Origin: Streptococcus oralis subsp. dentisani
Lineage (GTDB): Bacteria; Bacillota; Bacilli; Lactobacillales; Streptococcaceae
DNA: 64,000 nt
Assembly (NCBI RefSeq): GCF_002096335.1
Contig: NZ_NCUW01000030.1
Coordinates: 186,001 to 250,000, forward strand
Direction: 5' to 3'
Shown here: positions 31,302 to 40,636 of the stretch, one piece after another
Numbering within the stretch: the first letter of the stretch is position 1
How the letters are laid out: every line of letters starts with the position of its first letter
Position numbers and translations under genes: made by a program
Notes under the pieces: model-generated
Seen by the model: the letters and a program-made list of their open reading frames with translations, nothing else
What the model was told of the DNA's origin: nothing
Databases searched by the model: none

Positions 31302-32143
31302 TATTTATACTTATCCTCCAACTGACTCATCCAGATACCAAGCCAGATACCAAGCGCAAAGAAGAAGGCAACGAGAACATAGCTCACAATGGAAAGTCCA
31401 GTGTATTGGATACTTTCAGCATTTCCAGCATTTGGAATCAAAATTAAGAGAGTGCTCGACAGCACAATCCCAATGATAAAGTGATAAACACGGGAGTGGT
31501 AGTTGTTCAAGGCATGATCCATCAATTTTGAAAAGATAATGAGGGTTGCCCCTGCACCAATGCCGATAGGAAGGAAGGTGCCAAATAAATCAAAGGTTTT
31601 AAAACCAGTCAGCATAGGAGCGTACAGTCCCAAAATCAAGAGGAGATTTGACGGACTTAAACCAGGAACCAAGACACCCAGAGCTAAAAGAGCACCCGCT
31701 AAGATGAAACTAGCGAAACTGGCACTGAGTGAACCAACAACAAAGTTTAGCGCATAGAGCCCGACACCTGAAAGGATAAAGGTAGCCCAGAACCAAACTA
31801 GGTCAATCTTATCACGATCAGACTCTCGATTAGATTCTTTAAGGAGGCTAGGAACTGTACCAATGATAGCTCCAGCAAAACTCCATAAAACATAGACTTG
31901 GTAATTTTCTAGTAAATACTCGATTGGATACGAAAATAGCCCAATACCTAGTAGCATCCCGATAGCTACTGGGATAAAGTAAAGGATATTTGATTTAAAA
32001 TCCTTAAAAGGATGAGCTAGAAAGCCGATCATTCGCTCGTAGATACCTAATATTGCAGCCAGAACTCCTCCAGAAATACCGGGCAAGATAAATCCTAGGG
32101 CGATGACGATTCCTTTAATAACTCGTGCAATCCATGAAAACAT
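31301..32143 (-). CDS. popT: DUF368 membrane protein, probable undecaprenyl phosphate translocase PopT
   Basis: A 280-residue polytopic membrane protein of about eight or nine helices. The DUF368 signature GFILPGISGGVLAAILGIYERMI lies near residue 16 and a second LVPGLSPSNLLLILGLY near 160, giving an inverted-repeat architecture. DUF368 proteins (PopT) and DedA proteins (UptA) have been shown to return the C55-phosphate lipid carrier to the inner leaflet for envelope polymer synthesis. It is first in the overlapping unit popT-ybaK-gpmB-like. The link to tRNA editing is unexplained. Confidence 0.85.
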   Translation of the reverse strand: MFSWIARVIKGIVIALGFILPGISGGVLAAILGIYERMIGFLAHPFKDFKSNILYFIPVAIGMLLGIGLFSYPIEYLLENYQVYVLWSFAGAIIGTVPSLLKESNRESDRDKIDLVWFWATFILSGVGLYALNFVVGSLSASFASFILAGALLALGVLVPGLSPSNLLLILGLYAPMLTGFKTFDLFGTFLPIGIGAGATLIIFSKLMDHALNNYHSRVYHFIIGIVLSSTLLILIPNAGNAESIQYTGLSIVSYVLVAFFFALGIWLGIWMSQLEDKYK

Positions 32144-32185
32144 AATAAAATCCTCAATTTCATAAAATTCTTCTCTATGCTATCA

Positions 32186-32194
32186 ATTATAACA
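32186..32194 (-). promoter_or_regulatory. Extended -10 promoter of the popT unit
   Basis: Minus-strand TGTTATAAT about 40 nt before the popT ATG. Confidence 0.6.
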
Positions 32195-32211
32195 CAGACG
32201 GGGAGAAAATG

Positions 32212-32247
32212 AAAAAACAAGTGAAAAAGTTTGTTATTTTCACTTGT
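32212..32247 (-). terminator. Terminator of the GH25 gene
   Basis: An 11-bp perfect stem ACAAGTGAAAA/TTTTCACTTGT with a 9-nt loop and T-run on the minus strand. Confidence 0.85.
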
Positions 32248-32248
32248 C

Positions 32249-33049
32249 TTATGGTCTTAAAAATAGTTTTCTGAAGGTTTCTTCCTTCTCTTTAGCTGTA
32301 GAAATCAAATTGATGTCCAAATGATGTTCAAATCCAGCAATTCTTCCTTTAGATGTGTACTGGTGGAGATCGTAGTCCAGATCAGTATTTGGCTTAGTTT
32401 CAAAATAACCAGAGTCAGTTCCATAGGAAGGAATCCAAATAGCAGTAAACTTATCTGTATTGATACTATGTTCTTGCATAAAGTAAACCCCAATGTAGAT
32501 GCCGATGTTTTTAGCACCTAAAGATTCCAGTTTAGCACGAAAGGCTTCAACACCTTCATTCATATCGGACATTGTTTTTTCTTCAACGTCCAACCAGTAG
32601 TAGCTAGGATTGTAGGGAGAAGCAGCATTATAGAAGACTTCAGCAGCCTTTTCCATATCTTCTTTACTTTTTCCAGCTACGTAAGCATAAACACCCACAG
32701 GGACATTGCGTTTTTGAAATTCTGCTATGTGATTTTGATAGGCTTTATCTACACCATTGATAAAGGCAGCATTATTTGTTTCAGTATGCTGAGCCCCATT
32801 GTGCACGCGAACGATAACACCAGAAATGTTTTGAGATAAGGTATCGTAGTTGATCTCCTCAGGCCTTTGCCAACCAGAGACGTCGATAATCGGTTTGTCA
32901 AGATTATGCAAGGCTTGTGTTTCAACTTGAAGAGTATTTGGCTTAGTTTTGATAGGATGGTCCTCAAAACTTGGTTTGTTGAGGAGTAAAATTGCTATAA
33001 AAATTCCAAATAAACTAAAAATAATAGCAGGATGAATCTGTTTTCTCAT
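32249..33049 (-). CDS. Membrane-anchored glycoside hydrolase family 25 (lysozyme-like) protein
   Basis: A 266-residue protein. One N-terminal transmembrane helix (about 7-24) acts as anchor, then a GH25 barrel with IDVSGWQ (about 55), VRVHNGAQ, GVYAYVAGKS and the catalytic DVE in YYWLDVEE (about 150-157). GH25 enzymes cut the MurNAc-GlcNAc bond of peptidoglycan. There are no choline-binding repeats or SH3b domains, so it probably works locally at the membrane. Its own promoter and a strong terminator make it a single gene. Its physiological role is unknown to me. Confidence 0.88.
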   Translation of the reverse strand: MRKQIHPAIIFSLFGIFIAILLLNKPSFEDHPIKTKPNTLQVETQALHNLDKPIIDVSGWQRPEEINYDTLSQNISGVIVRVHNGAQHTETNNAAFINGVDKAYQNHIAEFQKRNVPVGVYAYVAGKSKEDMEKAAEVFYNAASPYNPSYYWLDVEEKTMSDMNEGVEAFRAKLESLGAKNIGIYIGVYFMQEHSINTDKFTAIWIPSYGTDSGYFETKPNTDLDYDLHQYTSKGRIAGFEHHLDINLISTAKEKEETFRKLFLRP

Positions 33050-33057
33050 ACCTATTT

Positions 33058-33086
33058 AGTTTATCGTAAAATCTAAAAAAAATCAA
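33058..33086 (-). promoter_or_regulatory. Promoter of the GH25 gene
   Basis: Minus-strand TTGATT (33081-33086), a 17-nt spacer, TAAACT (33058-33063), close to the ATG at 33049, so the leader is very short (a few nt). Confidence 0.55.
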
Positions 33087-33165
33087 AGAAAACACTTGAG
33101 AAACGAGGGATAGCAGGATGTCTTACTGCTTTTTCCTATTTGATTACTCCTCACAACTTAAATTA

Positions 33166-33174
33166 TGGTATAAT
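33166..33174 (+). promoter_or_regulatory. Extended -10 promoter of the glmU operon
   Basis: TGGTATAAT about 31 nt before the glmU ATG. Confidence 0.65.
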
Positions 33175-33190
33175 ATAAGGGAATTTCTAG

Positions 33191-34585
<1,395 letters not shown>

Positions 34586-34594
34586 GAGTCGATT

Positions 34595-35140
34595 ATGGAA
34601 TTTGAAGAAAAAACGCTTAGTCGAAAAGAAATCTATCAAGGTCCTATTTTTAAACTGGTGCAAGATCAGGTGGAACTACCAGAAGGAAAAGGCACTGCTC
34701 AACGTGACTTGATTTTCCACAATGGAGCCGTTTGTGTTCTAGCCGTGACAGCTGAGGATAAAATTATCCTCGTTAAGCAATATCGGAAGGCCATCGAGGC
34801 TGTCTCTTATGAGATTCCCGCTGGAAAACTTGAAGTTGGTGAAAATGCAGATCCAATGGCAGCGGCTCTTCGTGAATTGGAAGAAGAGGTTGCCTACACA
34901 GCTAAGTTAGAACTCTTATACGATTTCTATTCTGCAATTGGTTTTTGTAATGAAAAATTGAAACTCTACCTTGCAAGTGATTTGACGAAGGTAGAAAATC
35001 CTCGTCCGCAAGACGATGATGAAACCTTGGAAGTTCTAGAAGTGAGTCTAGAGGAGGCCAAGAACCTGATCCAGTCAGGTCATATCTGTGATGCCAAGAC
35101 TATCATGGCAATCCAGTACTGGGAACTACAAAAGAAATAG
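34595..35140 (+). CDS. nudF: NUDIX hydrolase, ADP-ribose pyrophosphatase family
   Basis: A 181-residue Nudix protein expected to split ADP-ribose to AMP and ribose-5-P. The Nudix helix reads [22 protein letters not shown]. Compared with Gx5Ex7REUxEExGU it has nine instead of seven residues between the first E and RE, and A replaces the late G (EEVAY). The catalytic RE and EE residues are kept. It starts 9 nt after glmU and 11 nt before macP. Confidence 0.88.
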   Translation: MEFEEKTLSRKEIYQGPIFKLVQDQVELPEGKGTAQRDLIFHNGAVCVLAVTAEDKIILVKQYRKAIEAVSYEIPAGKLEVGENADPMAAALRELEEEVAYTAKLELLYDFYSAIGFCNEKLKLYLASDLTKVENPRPQDDDETLEVLEVSLEEAKNLIQSGHICDAKTIMAIQYWELQKK

Positions 35141-35151
35141 AGGAGCAACCC

Positions 35152-35463
35152 ATGGGAAAACCTTTATTAACAGATGAAATAATTGAACGTGCTAACCGCG
35201 GTGAGAAAATCTCAGGGGCACCTCTTCAAGATGATGAGGAAACTAAGATCCTACCAACTGCTTCACAACATTTTGGGAATTCACGTTCTAGAGATCATGG
35301 TTTTAGTCAAGATACCTTAACGATCGAAGTAGAGCCAACGATTCATAAGAGTCGTCGTATTGAAAACACCAAGAGAAATATTTTTAATTCAAAACTCAAT
35401 CGCATCTTGTTTGCAGTCATTCTACTCTTAGTTTTGTTAGTGTTGGCAATGAAACTCTTGTAA
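35152..35463 (+). CDS. macP: MacP, membrane-anchored activator of PBP2a
   Basis: A 103-residue protein with a soluble, charged N-terminal part and a single C-terminal transmembrane helix (about 84-102, [19 protein letters not shown]). The position between nudF and mtn and the start [19 protein letters not shown] match pneumococcal MacP, a cofactor of the peptidoglycan synthase PBP2a that is phosphorylated by StkP near T32. The corresponding threonine here is T31 in DDEETK. The family assignment rests on synteny and overall pattern; function is transferred from pneumococcus. Confidence 0.87.
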   Translation: MGKPLLTDEIIERANRGEKISGAPLQDDEETKILPTASQHFGNSRSRDHGFSQDTLTIEVEPTIHKSRRIENTKRNIFNSKLNRILFAVILLLVLLVLAMKLL

Positions 35464-35478
35464 TTGAAAGGATATGAA

Positions 35479-36171
35479 ATGAAAATTGGAATCATTGCTG
35501 CCATGCCAGAAGAGCTCCTACATCTGACTCAGAATTTGGACAAAACCCAAGAAGTCCAGGTCTTGGGAAACACCTACTATACTGGTACTATTGGCAAGAC
35601 AGAAGTTGTCCTGGTTCAGAGTGGGATTGGGAAGGTTATGTCGGCTATGAGTGTGGCTGTTCTAGCTGACCATTTTCAGGTAGAAGCCATTATCAATACA
35701 GGATCAGCAGGTGCTCTTGCAGAAGGGATTGCCGTTGGCGATGTAGTGATTGCGGATAAACTGGCTTATCATGATGTGGACGTTACTGCATTTGGCTATG
35801 CTTATGGTCAGATGGCTGGTCAACCCCTTTACTTTGAATCCGATAAGAACTTTATCACTAGGATTCAAACAAATTTATCTCAGTTAGACCAGACCTGGCA
35901 CCTAGGCTTGATTGCTACAGGGGACAGTTTTATAGCTGGAGAAGACAAGATTGCTAGTATCAAGTCCCACTTTCCAGCTGTTTTAGCAGTTGAAATGGAA
36001 GGGGCAGCCATTGCTCAAGCGGCTCAGGCTCTTGACCTACCTTTCCTAGTCATTCGCGCTATGAGTGACAATGCCAATCACGAGGCCTCTATTTCATTTG
36101 ATGAGTTTATTATAGAAGCAGGACGTCGTTCTGCCCAAGTCTTACTAGCCTTTTTAAAGGCCTTGAATTAA
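35479..36171 (+). CDS. mtn: 5'-methylthioadenosine/S-adenosylhomocysteine nucleosidase
   Basis: A 230-residue Pfs/MTAN enzyme that detoxifies SAH to S-ribosylhomocysteine (the LuxS substrate for AI-2) and hydrolyses MTA. It starts MKIGIIAAMPEE with the catalytic E in MPEE; GSAG and VEMEGAAIAQAA carry the ribose-binding ME, and MSDNA the catalytic D. The ATG at 35479 follows AAAGGA; the in-frame TTG at 35464 is rejected. Last gene of the glmU operon. Confidence 0.96.
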   Translation: MKIGIIAAMPEELLHLTQNLDKTQEVQVLGNTYYTGTIGKTEVVLVQSGIGKVMSAMSVAVLADHFQVEAIINTGSAGALAEGIAVGDVVIADKLAYHDVDVTAFGYAYGQMAGQPLYFESDKNFITRIQTNLSQLDQTWHLGLIATGDSFIAGEDKIASIKSHFPAVLAVEMEGAAIAQAAQALDLPFLVIRAMSDNANHEASISFDEFIIEAGRRSAQVLLAFLKALN

Positions 36172-36179
36172 GCGGAAAT

Positions 36180-36208
36180 TTGACAGTTTATCTAGCTTAT
36201 GATAAGAT
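36180..36208 (+). promoter_or_regulatory. Promoter of rocS
   Basis: Consensus TTGACA (36180-36185), a 17-nt spacer, TAAGAT (36203-36208) with TG extension; it begins 9 nt after the mtn stop. Confidence 0.7.
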
Positions 36209-36247
36209 TTAAATAAAGAAAAGCTAGAAAACGTTTCAGAGGATATT

Positions 36248-36742
36248 ATGAGTATTGAAATGACCGTCAGTGAGATTGCAGAGGTCTTAGGCCTATCTCG
36301 TCAGGCAATCAACAATCGTGTCAAAGAACTTCCCGAAGAGGACACGAAAAAAAATGACAAAGGTGTAACAGTAGTTACTCGAAGTGGCTTAATCAAGCTA
36401 GAAGAAATCTATAAAAAAACGATTTTTGAAGATGAACCAGTCAGTGATGATGTCAAACAACGTGAACTGATGGAAATCTTGGTCGATGAGAAAAATGCTG
36501 AAATTCTTCGATTGTACGAGCAACTCAAGGCCAAGGACCAGCAGCTGGCAGAAAAAGATGAGCAGATGCGCATCAAAGACCGCCAGATTGCTGAAAAGGA
36601 CAAACAATTGGATCAACAGCAACAGTTAACTCTTCAAGCTATGAAGGATCAAGAAAGCTTGAAACTAGAGTTGGACCAAGCAAAAGAAGAAGTCCAAGCA
36701 ACCAAAAGAGGCTTTTTTGCTCGCCTGTTTGGAGGAAAATAA
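36248..36742 (+). CDS. rocS: RocS-like chromosome segregation protein
   Basis: A 164-residue protein in three parts. The N-terminal helix-turn-helix is TVSEIAEVLGLSRQAINNRV (6-25). A coiled coil (about 75-148) has near-repeats KAKDQQLAEKDEQM / RIKDRQIAEKDKQL. A C-terminal amphipathic tail GFFARLFGG suits membrane binding. This architecture and the position after mtn match pneumococcal RocS, which links the chromosome to the membrane and protects the nucleoid during division. The promoter is its own and a terminator follows. Confidence 0.87.
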   Translation: MSIEMTVSEIAEVLGLSRQAINNRVKELPEEDTKKNDKGVTVVTRSGLIKLEEIYKKTIFEDEPVSDDVKQRELMEILVDEKNAEILRLYEQLKAKDQQLAEKDEQMRIKDRQIAEKDKQLDQQQQLTLQAMKDQESLKLELDQAKEEVQATKRGFFARLFGGK

Positions 36743-36785
36743 AGAAGCTGTTTGGGTTATTCACTAACCTAATAGCTTCTTTTAT
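36741..36785 (+). terminator. Intrinsic terminator of rocS
   Basis: Two stacked stems: outer AAAGAAGCT/AGCTTCTTT and inner GGGTTA/TAACCT, then a T-rich tail. Confidence 0.8.
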
Positions 36786-36823
36786 TATTTATAGTTTAAA
36801 TTGAGTCGGAATTGAGGTAAAAG

Positions 36824-37414
36824 ATGGAAAAATTAAGAGACTATATCGCCTTTGACTTAGAATTCAATCAACACGAAGGGGTTACCCATTTAATTCAGGT
36901 ATCAGCAGTTCATTTTCAAGATGGTCATGAAATAGATGCCTTTGATTCTTATGTCCATACCAGCGTACCTTTAAAGAGTTTTATCAATGGTTTGACAGGA
37001 ATTACAGCTGAAACCTTGAAAGATGCGCCAAAAGTAGAACAAGTTTTACAGGACTTTCAGGGATTTGTAGGCACCTTACCCATTGTTGGCTACAATGCAG
37101 CCAAGAGTGATTTGCCTATTCTCATGGAGCATGGTATTGATTATCGTGACCAGTATAAGGTTGACCTATATGATGAGGCTTTTGAACGCCGTAGTTCTGA
37201 CCTACACGGCATTGCCAACCTCAAACTGCAAACTGTAGCGAATTTTTTAGGCTTTAAAGGTCAATCGCATAATAGTTTAGAAGATGCCCGCATGACAGCG
37301 CGTGTTTACGAAGCCTTTTTAGAATCGGATGAAGGAAAGCTATTATTGAAAGAACAGAGCAATCTATCCATGAATCCCTTTGGTGGGCTAGACTTATCTC
37401 AATTTCTAGACTAG
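36824..37414 (+). CDS. DEDDh-family 3'-5' exonuclease (DnaQ-like)
   Basis: A 196-residue single-domain exonuclease. Exo I is FDLEFN (D and E metal ligands), Exo II NAAKSDLPIL and Exo III HNSLEDARMTARV with the H-x4-D signature of DEDDh enzymes. It is a stand-alone exonuclease, not fused to a polymerase or helicase. Substrates could be DNA ends, RNA or cyclic-di-nucleotide products. GAGGTAAAAG precedes the ATG. It ends 8 nt before the GDPD gene. Confidence 0.87.
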   Translation: MEKLRDYIAFDLEFNQHEGVTHLIQVSAVHFQDGHEIDAFDSYVHTSVPLKSFINGLTGITAETLKDAPKVEQVLQDFQGFVGTLPIVGYNAAKSDLPILMEHGIDYRDQYKVDLYDEAFERRSSDLHGIANLKLQTVANFLGFKGQSHNSLEDARMTARVYEAFLESDEGKLLLKEQSNLSMNPFGGLDLSQFLD

Positions 37415-37422
37415 GAGTGCTT

Positions 37423-39186
37423 ATGAAACCTGAAAAACCTAAAAAACTAGGTTTTAGGAAAATTTACCTCAACCTAGATAAAGTTCTCTTCCTCTTTTTC
37501 TTAATTTTCATGATGGTGGAATATTTGTGGTTACCTCTCAATTCTTTTCTTGCTGGTCTTTTACTAAGTCAGACGGGCTATTTGTTTATTTCTTATAATA
37601 ATATTTTTGCCATTATCACGAGTTCTCCTTTAATCAGTCTGGCCTTTCTCGTCTTGATTGTAATCAATCTTTTGGTGGCCTATTTCCAGATTTGCCTCCT
37701 CTTTATTGGGGCGCGTCACCTTCTCTACCACGAAAAGAGAACCTTGATTGAGTACAGTCGCAAAGTTTTCCAGCAAAGTTTTCTGTTCATGAAACGCTTG
37801 AGCTTCTGTAAGATGGCCTTTATATTCTTCTACGTAGCCATGCTCTTTCCTTTCATCAGGAAAATTTTAAAAATTTATTACTTAAATAAAATCGTTATTC
37901 CAGACTTTATCGTAACTTATCTGGAAGACAAGCACTGGTTAGTAGGTTTGATGATTTTTGCATCTGCTTGGATTTTGCTCTATGTGTCTGTCCGACTCAT
38001 GTTTGTCCTTCCAAAGATTCTCTTTGAAAAGAAGACTGTGAGAGAGGGAGTAAAATTTAGTCTGCAAAAGACAAAAAAACAAGTTCTCTTTTATGCTTGG
38101 AACTTACTACTCATTATTATTAAAACCTATCTCTTTTTCTTTCTCCTCTTGACTCCCTTGCTATTGGGACAGATTGTAATTGACAATTTAACACAGAAAG
38201 AATCACTGATTCTTGGAGTTATCAACTTTGTCCTGATAAAAAATATCCACTATATGGCGTTGACCTATTTCCTTGTTAAGTTTGTCTCCTTTTTGACAGG
38301 TGAGGAACTGGAGATTATGCCAAGAAGAAAAAAAGACCATCTGATGAGATGGGGAGTTATGGGCTGTGCTAGTATCTTTTTTGCGCTGGAAGGTTATATC
38401 TATCTGGAAGCTCCTGTGACAAATATCCCTTTAGTCATTTCACATAGGGGCGTTTCAAATAAAAATGGTGTACAAAACACTGTACAGTCTTTGGAAAAAA
38501 CAGCGCAACTGAAACCAGATTTGATTGAAATGGATGTACAGGAGACCAAAGATGGTCAGTTTGTGATGATGCATGACGCTAATCTTAAGAACTTAGCAGG
38601 TATCAATGCCAGTCCTCAAGACTTGACTTTGGAGGAGTTGAAAGGGTTAGATATTTCTGAAAATGGCTATCGAACCAAGATATCTAGTTTTGATGACTAT
38701 CTCAATCGCGCGAATGAACTTCATCAAAGATTGTTGATTGAAATCAAAACCAGTAAAAAAGACAGTCCTCAAATGATGGAACATTTCCTTGAAAAGTATG
38801 GGACGACCATCAAGAAATATGGACACCAGATTCAATCCCTTGATTACCAGGTGATTGATAAGGTTTTGAATTATGATCCTGAGATTCCGTCCTACTTTAT
38901 TATGCCTTATAATAGTATTTTCCCAAAAACCAAGGCAACTGGCTATACCATGGAGTATTCAACATTGGATGAATATTTTGTCACTAAACTTTGGTATACA
39001 GAACAAAAGCTTTACGTATGGACTGTGAATGGTTCTGAGTCTTTTGATAAAGCCGTTCAGCTCGGAGCTGATGGGATGATTACGGATGATCTTGAAATGG
39101 TTCAGTTGCAAGTAACAACGGCGCAAGATGATCCTGAGTATACGGAACTACTACTAAAAAAAGCAACGGAGTTCTTTAATTTCTAA
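37423..39186 (+). CDS. Membrane glycerophosphodiester phosphodiesterase
   Basis: A 587-residue two-part protein. The N-terminal about 340 residues hold about eight transmembrane helices (GPDPase_memb domain). The C-terminal GDPD barrel has ISHRGVSNKNGVQNT, EMDVQETKDGQFVMMHD and ends near ADGMITDDLEM. The family hydrolyses glycerophosphodiesters; for a membrane-bound copy in a phosphocholine-decorated streptococcus, lipid or teichoic acid fragments are plausible substrates (inference). The ATG at 37423 follows AGGAG by 5 nt; the GTG at 37417 lies in that site. Confidence 0.9.
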   Translation: MKPEKPKKLGFRKIYLNLDKVLFLFFLIFMMVEYLWLPLNSFLAGLLLSQTGYLFISYNNIFAIITSSPLISLAFLVLIVINLLVAYFQICLLFIGARHLLYHEKRTLIEYSRKVFQQSFLFMKRLSFCKMAFIFFYVAMLFPFIRKILKIYYLNKIVIPDFIVTYLEDKHWLVGLMIFASAWILLYVSVRLMFVLPKILFEKKTVREGVKFSLQKTKKQVLFYAWNLLLIIIKTYLFFFLLLTPLLLGQIVIDNLTQKESLILGVINFVLIKNIHYMALTYFLVKFVSFLTGEELEIMPRRKKDHLMRWGVMGCASIFFALEGYIYLEAPVTNIPLVISHRGVSNKNGVQNTVQSLEKTAQLKPDLIEMDVQETKDGQFVMMHDANLKNLAGINASPQDLTLEELKGLDISENGYRTKISSFDDYLNRANELHQRLLIEIKTSKKDSPQMMEHFLEKYGTTIKKYGHQIQSLDYQVIDKVLNYDPEIPSYFIMPYNSIFPKTKATGYTMEYSTLDEYFVTKLWYTEQKLYVWTVNGSESFDKAVQLGADGMITDDLEMVQLQVTTAQDDPEYTELLLKKATEFFNF

Positions 39187-39286
39187 ACTAGTCATTTATA
39201 GTAGTTGAGACCTAATATAAAAATAGATAAGTAGAAAAGTGTTTGAATTTCAGTTTACAATATGTGGATTGAAATTATGGACTGAA

Positions 39287-39326
39287 ATAATAAAAAGGAG
39301 AGGAACGAACCTCTCCTTTTTATTAT
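39287..39326. terminator. Bidirectional terminator between GDPD and ebfC-like genes
   Basis: A 17-bp perfect stem (39287-39303 with 39310-39326), a 6-nt loop and A/T-rich outer arms; convergent genes on both sides. Confidence 0.9.
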
Positions 39327-39382
39327 AGGGTGTAACTTTGATACAATTAACAAATAGTTATAAATGCTAAAAGTCAATAGAA

Positions 39383-39682
39383 CTAGAAAGACAATCCGCC
39401 TGAAAAAGCACTTAATTTTTGTTTAGCAGTTTCATTAATTTGATCAATGGCATGATTGATAGCTTGACTAGTCAAATCAGATAGAGTATCCAAGTCTTCT
39501 GGATCAACAACTTCAGGTTTAAATTCAATCTTAACAACTTTTTTATCACCAGTTAGAGTTGCAATGACTAAATCTTGGCTAGATTTTCCAGTAAATTCTG
39601 TTGCAGCTAATTCTGCTTGAGCAATATCCATGTCTTTTTTAAGTTTTTGGGCTTGCTTCATCATATTTTGCATGTTCATCAT
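39383..39682 (-). CDS. YbaB/EbfC family nucleoid-associated protein
   Basis: A 99-residue protein of the usual family length, starting [18 protein letters not shown] and with [14 protein letters not shown] and [13 protein letters not shown]. Family members form tweezer-like dimers that bind DNA. The start is taken at 39682 by homology. The frame is open upstream for 28 more codons (to 39766), and the Shine-Dalgarno AAAGGA is 14 nt away, so expression may differ from a standard ebfC. It stands alone, not next to dnaX/recR as in many genomes. In pneumococcus the neighbour of tarI here is tacF; the gene may be a second copy or mark a rearrangement. Confidence 0.82.
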   Translation of the reverse strand: MMNMQNMMKQAQKLKKDMDIAQAELAATEFTGKSSQDLVIATLTGDKKVVKIEFKPEVVDPEDLDTLSDLTSQAINHAIDQINETAKQKLSAFSGGLSF

Positions 39683-39766
39683 AATAGTTTCTAGGTTCCT
39701 TTCTTGGTCAGGGAATTTCATCCTCTGATATCGTTTTTCTTGAGCAAAGTAACCACCTTCAAACAT

Positions 39767-40585
39767 ATATCGTATAGAGTGGTATCTTCTGTGTGTTTAA
39801 TAAAGGAGAGCTTTTAATACCTAAGCTACAAAAGAATTTAGTTCTTTAAATCATAGGCTGATATTTACTCTTGAAAGTGAAGTGATGTAGGTCAGGATAC
39901 TGATTTTGTTGTTTTCATCCCTCCCTCATTTTAAAAGCAATCACTTCATTTTCTAGGCTATTTTTCTTTCAAATTCATTTGAAAGAAACCATTTCTATCT
40001 ATAAGGCATATCAAGCTGCTAAGTTCTATTAGCAATCCCTGTAGAAATCAGTATTCTCCTCTTTTAATACACAGTAAATTATAGCATGTTTTTACTACGC
40101 TGTCAATTTCCCAAATACTTTACACTAAAGCAAATGAAGAATGGCTATGCCTTGTAAATCATATCTCTAGTTTACGGCTGACTTCAAGTGAGAGATTGCG
40201 GACATTTATACTGTTTATAAAAAATAAAATGAATTGATTTCGGTTGACTTTTCTATGCTCTTTTCAAGTTTATTCGATTTTGTGCTTCAATGGACTAGGC
40301 TTGATGTTATGAGTAAAAAAGGATTTATTAATTCCTAGTTTAAGAAATTTATGGATTTCTAGTTTTTTTGTATTTTTAAAAATAACTTTAAGGTTTGTAT
40401 TATATTCTGAAAAACTCTATGTTAACCGAACGTTAAATAGATAATGTAGAGGATAACCTAATTTTATTTTTAAATTTGTTATGATTTTTTCAAATTCATT
40501 TGGACATTGTTCACTTTTTGACCAAAATAGTGAGTTGGTTCGACTAAATGGGGTTCTATCTTTTCTTCATGATAAGGGCAGATTG
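39767..40585. other. Long AT-rich intergenic region upstream of tarI
   Basis: About 820 nt with no open reading frame that looks coding on either strand. It contains an 11-bp perfect hairpin TTTCTTTCAAA/TTTGAAAGAAA (39963-39988, TTCA loop, no T-run). Sequences resembling old coding DNA are not recognisable by eye. In pneumococcus the divergent tacF-licD1-licD2 operon starts here. Confidence 0.5.
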
Positions 40586-40594
40586 TGATATAAT
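40586..40594 (+). promoter_or_regulatory. Extended -10 promoter of tarIJ-licABC
   Basis: TGATATAAT about 42 nt before the tarI ATG; AAAGGAG as ribosome site. I saw no CiaR direct repeat (TTTAAG-N5-TTTAAG) at this promoter. Confidence 0.65.
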
Positions 40595-40636
40595 AGATAG
40601 TAATGAGTTTTTAAGAATAAACAAAGGAGAATATAT

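Noticed and set aside
39683-39766. 28-codon N-terminal extension of the EbfC-like protein
   Set aside because: The family starts at MMNMQNMM; the extension has no family match or ribosome site. Kept only as a note on the boundary.
40586-40636. CiaR control of the tarIJ-lic promoter
   Set aside because: Looked for TTTAAG-N5-TTTAAG; isolated TTTAAG occurs at about 40341 and 40609 but no direct repeat.
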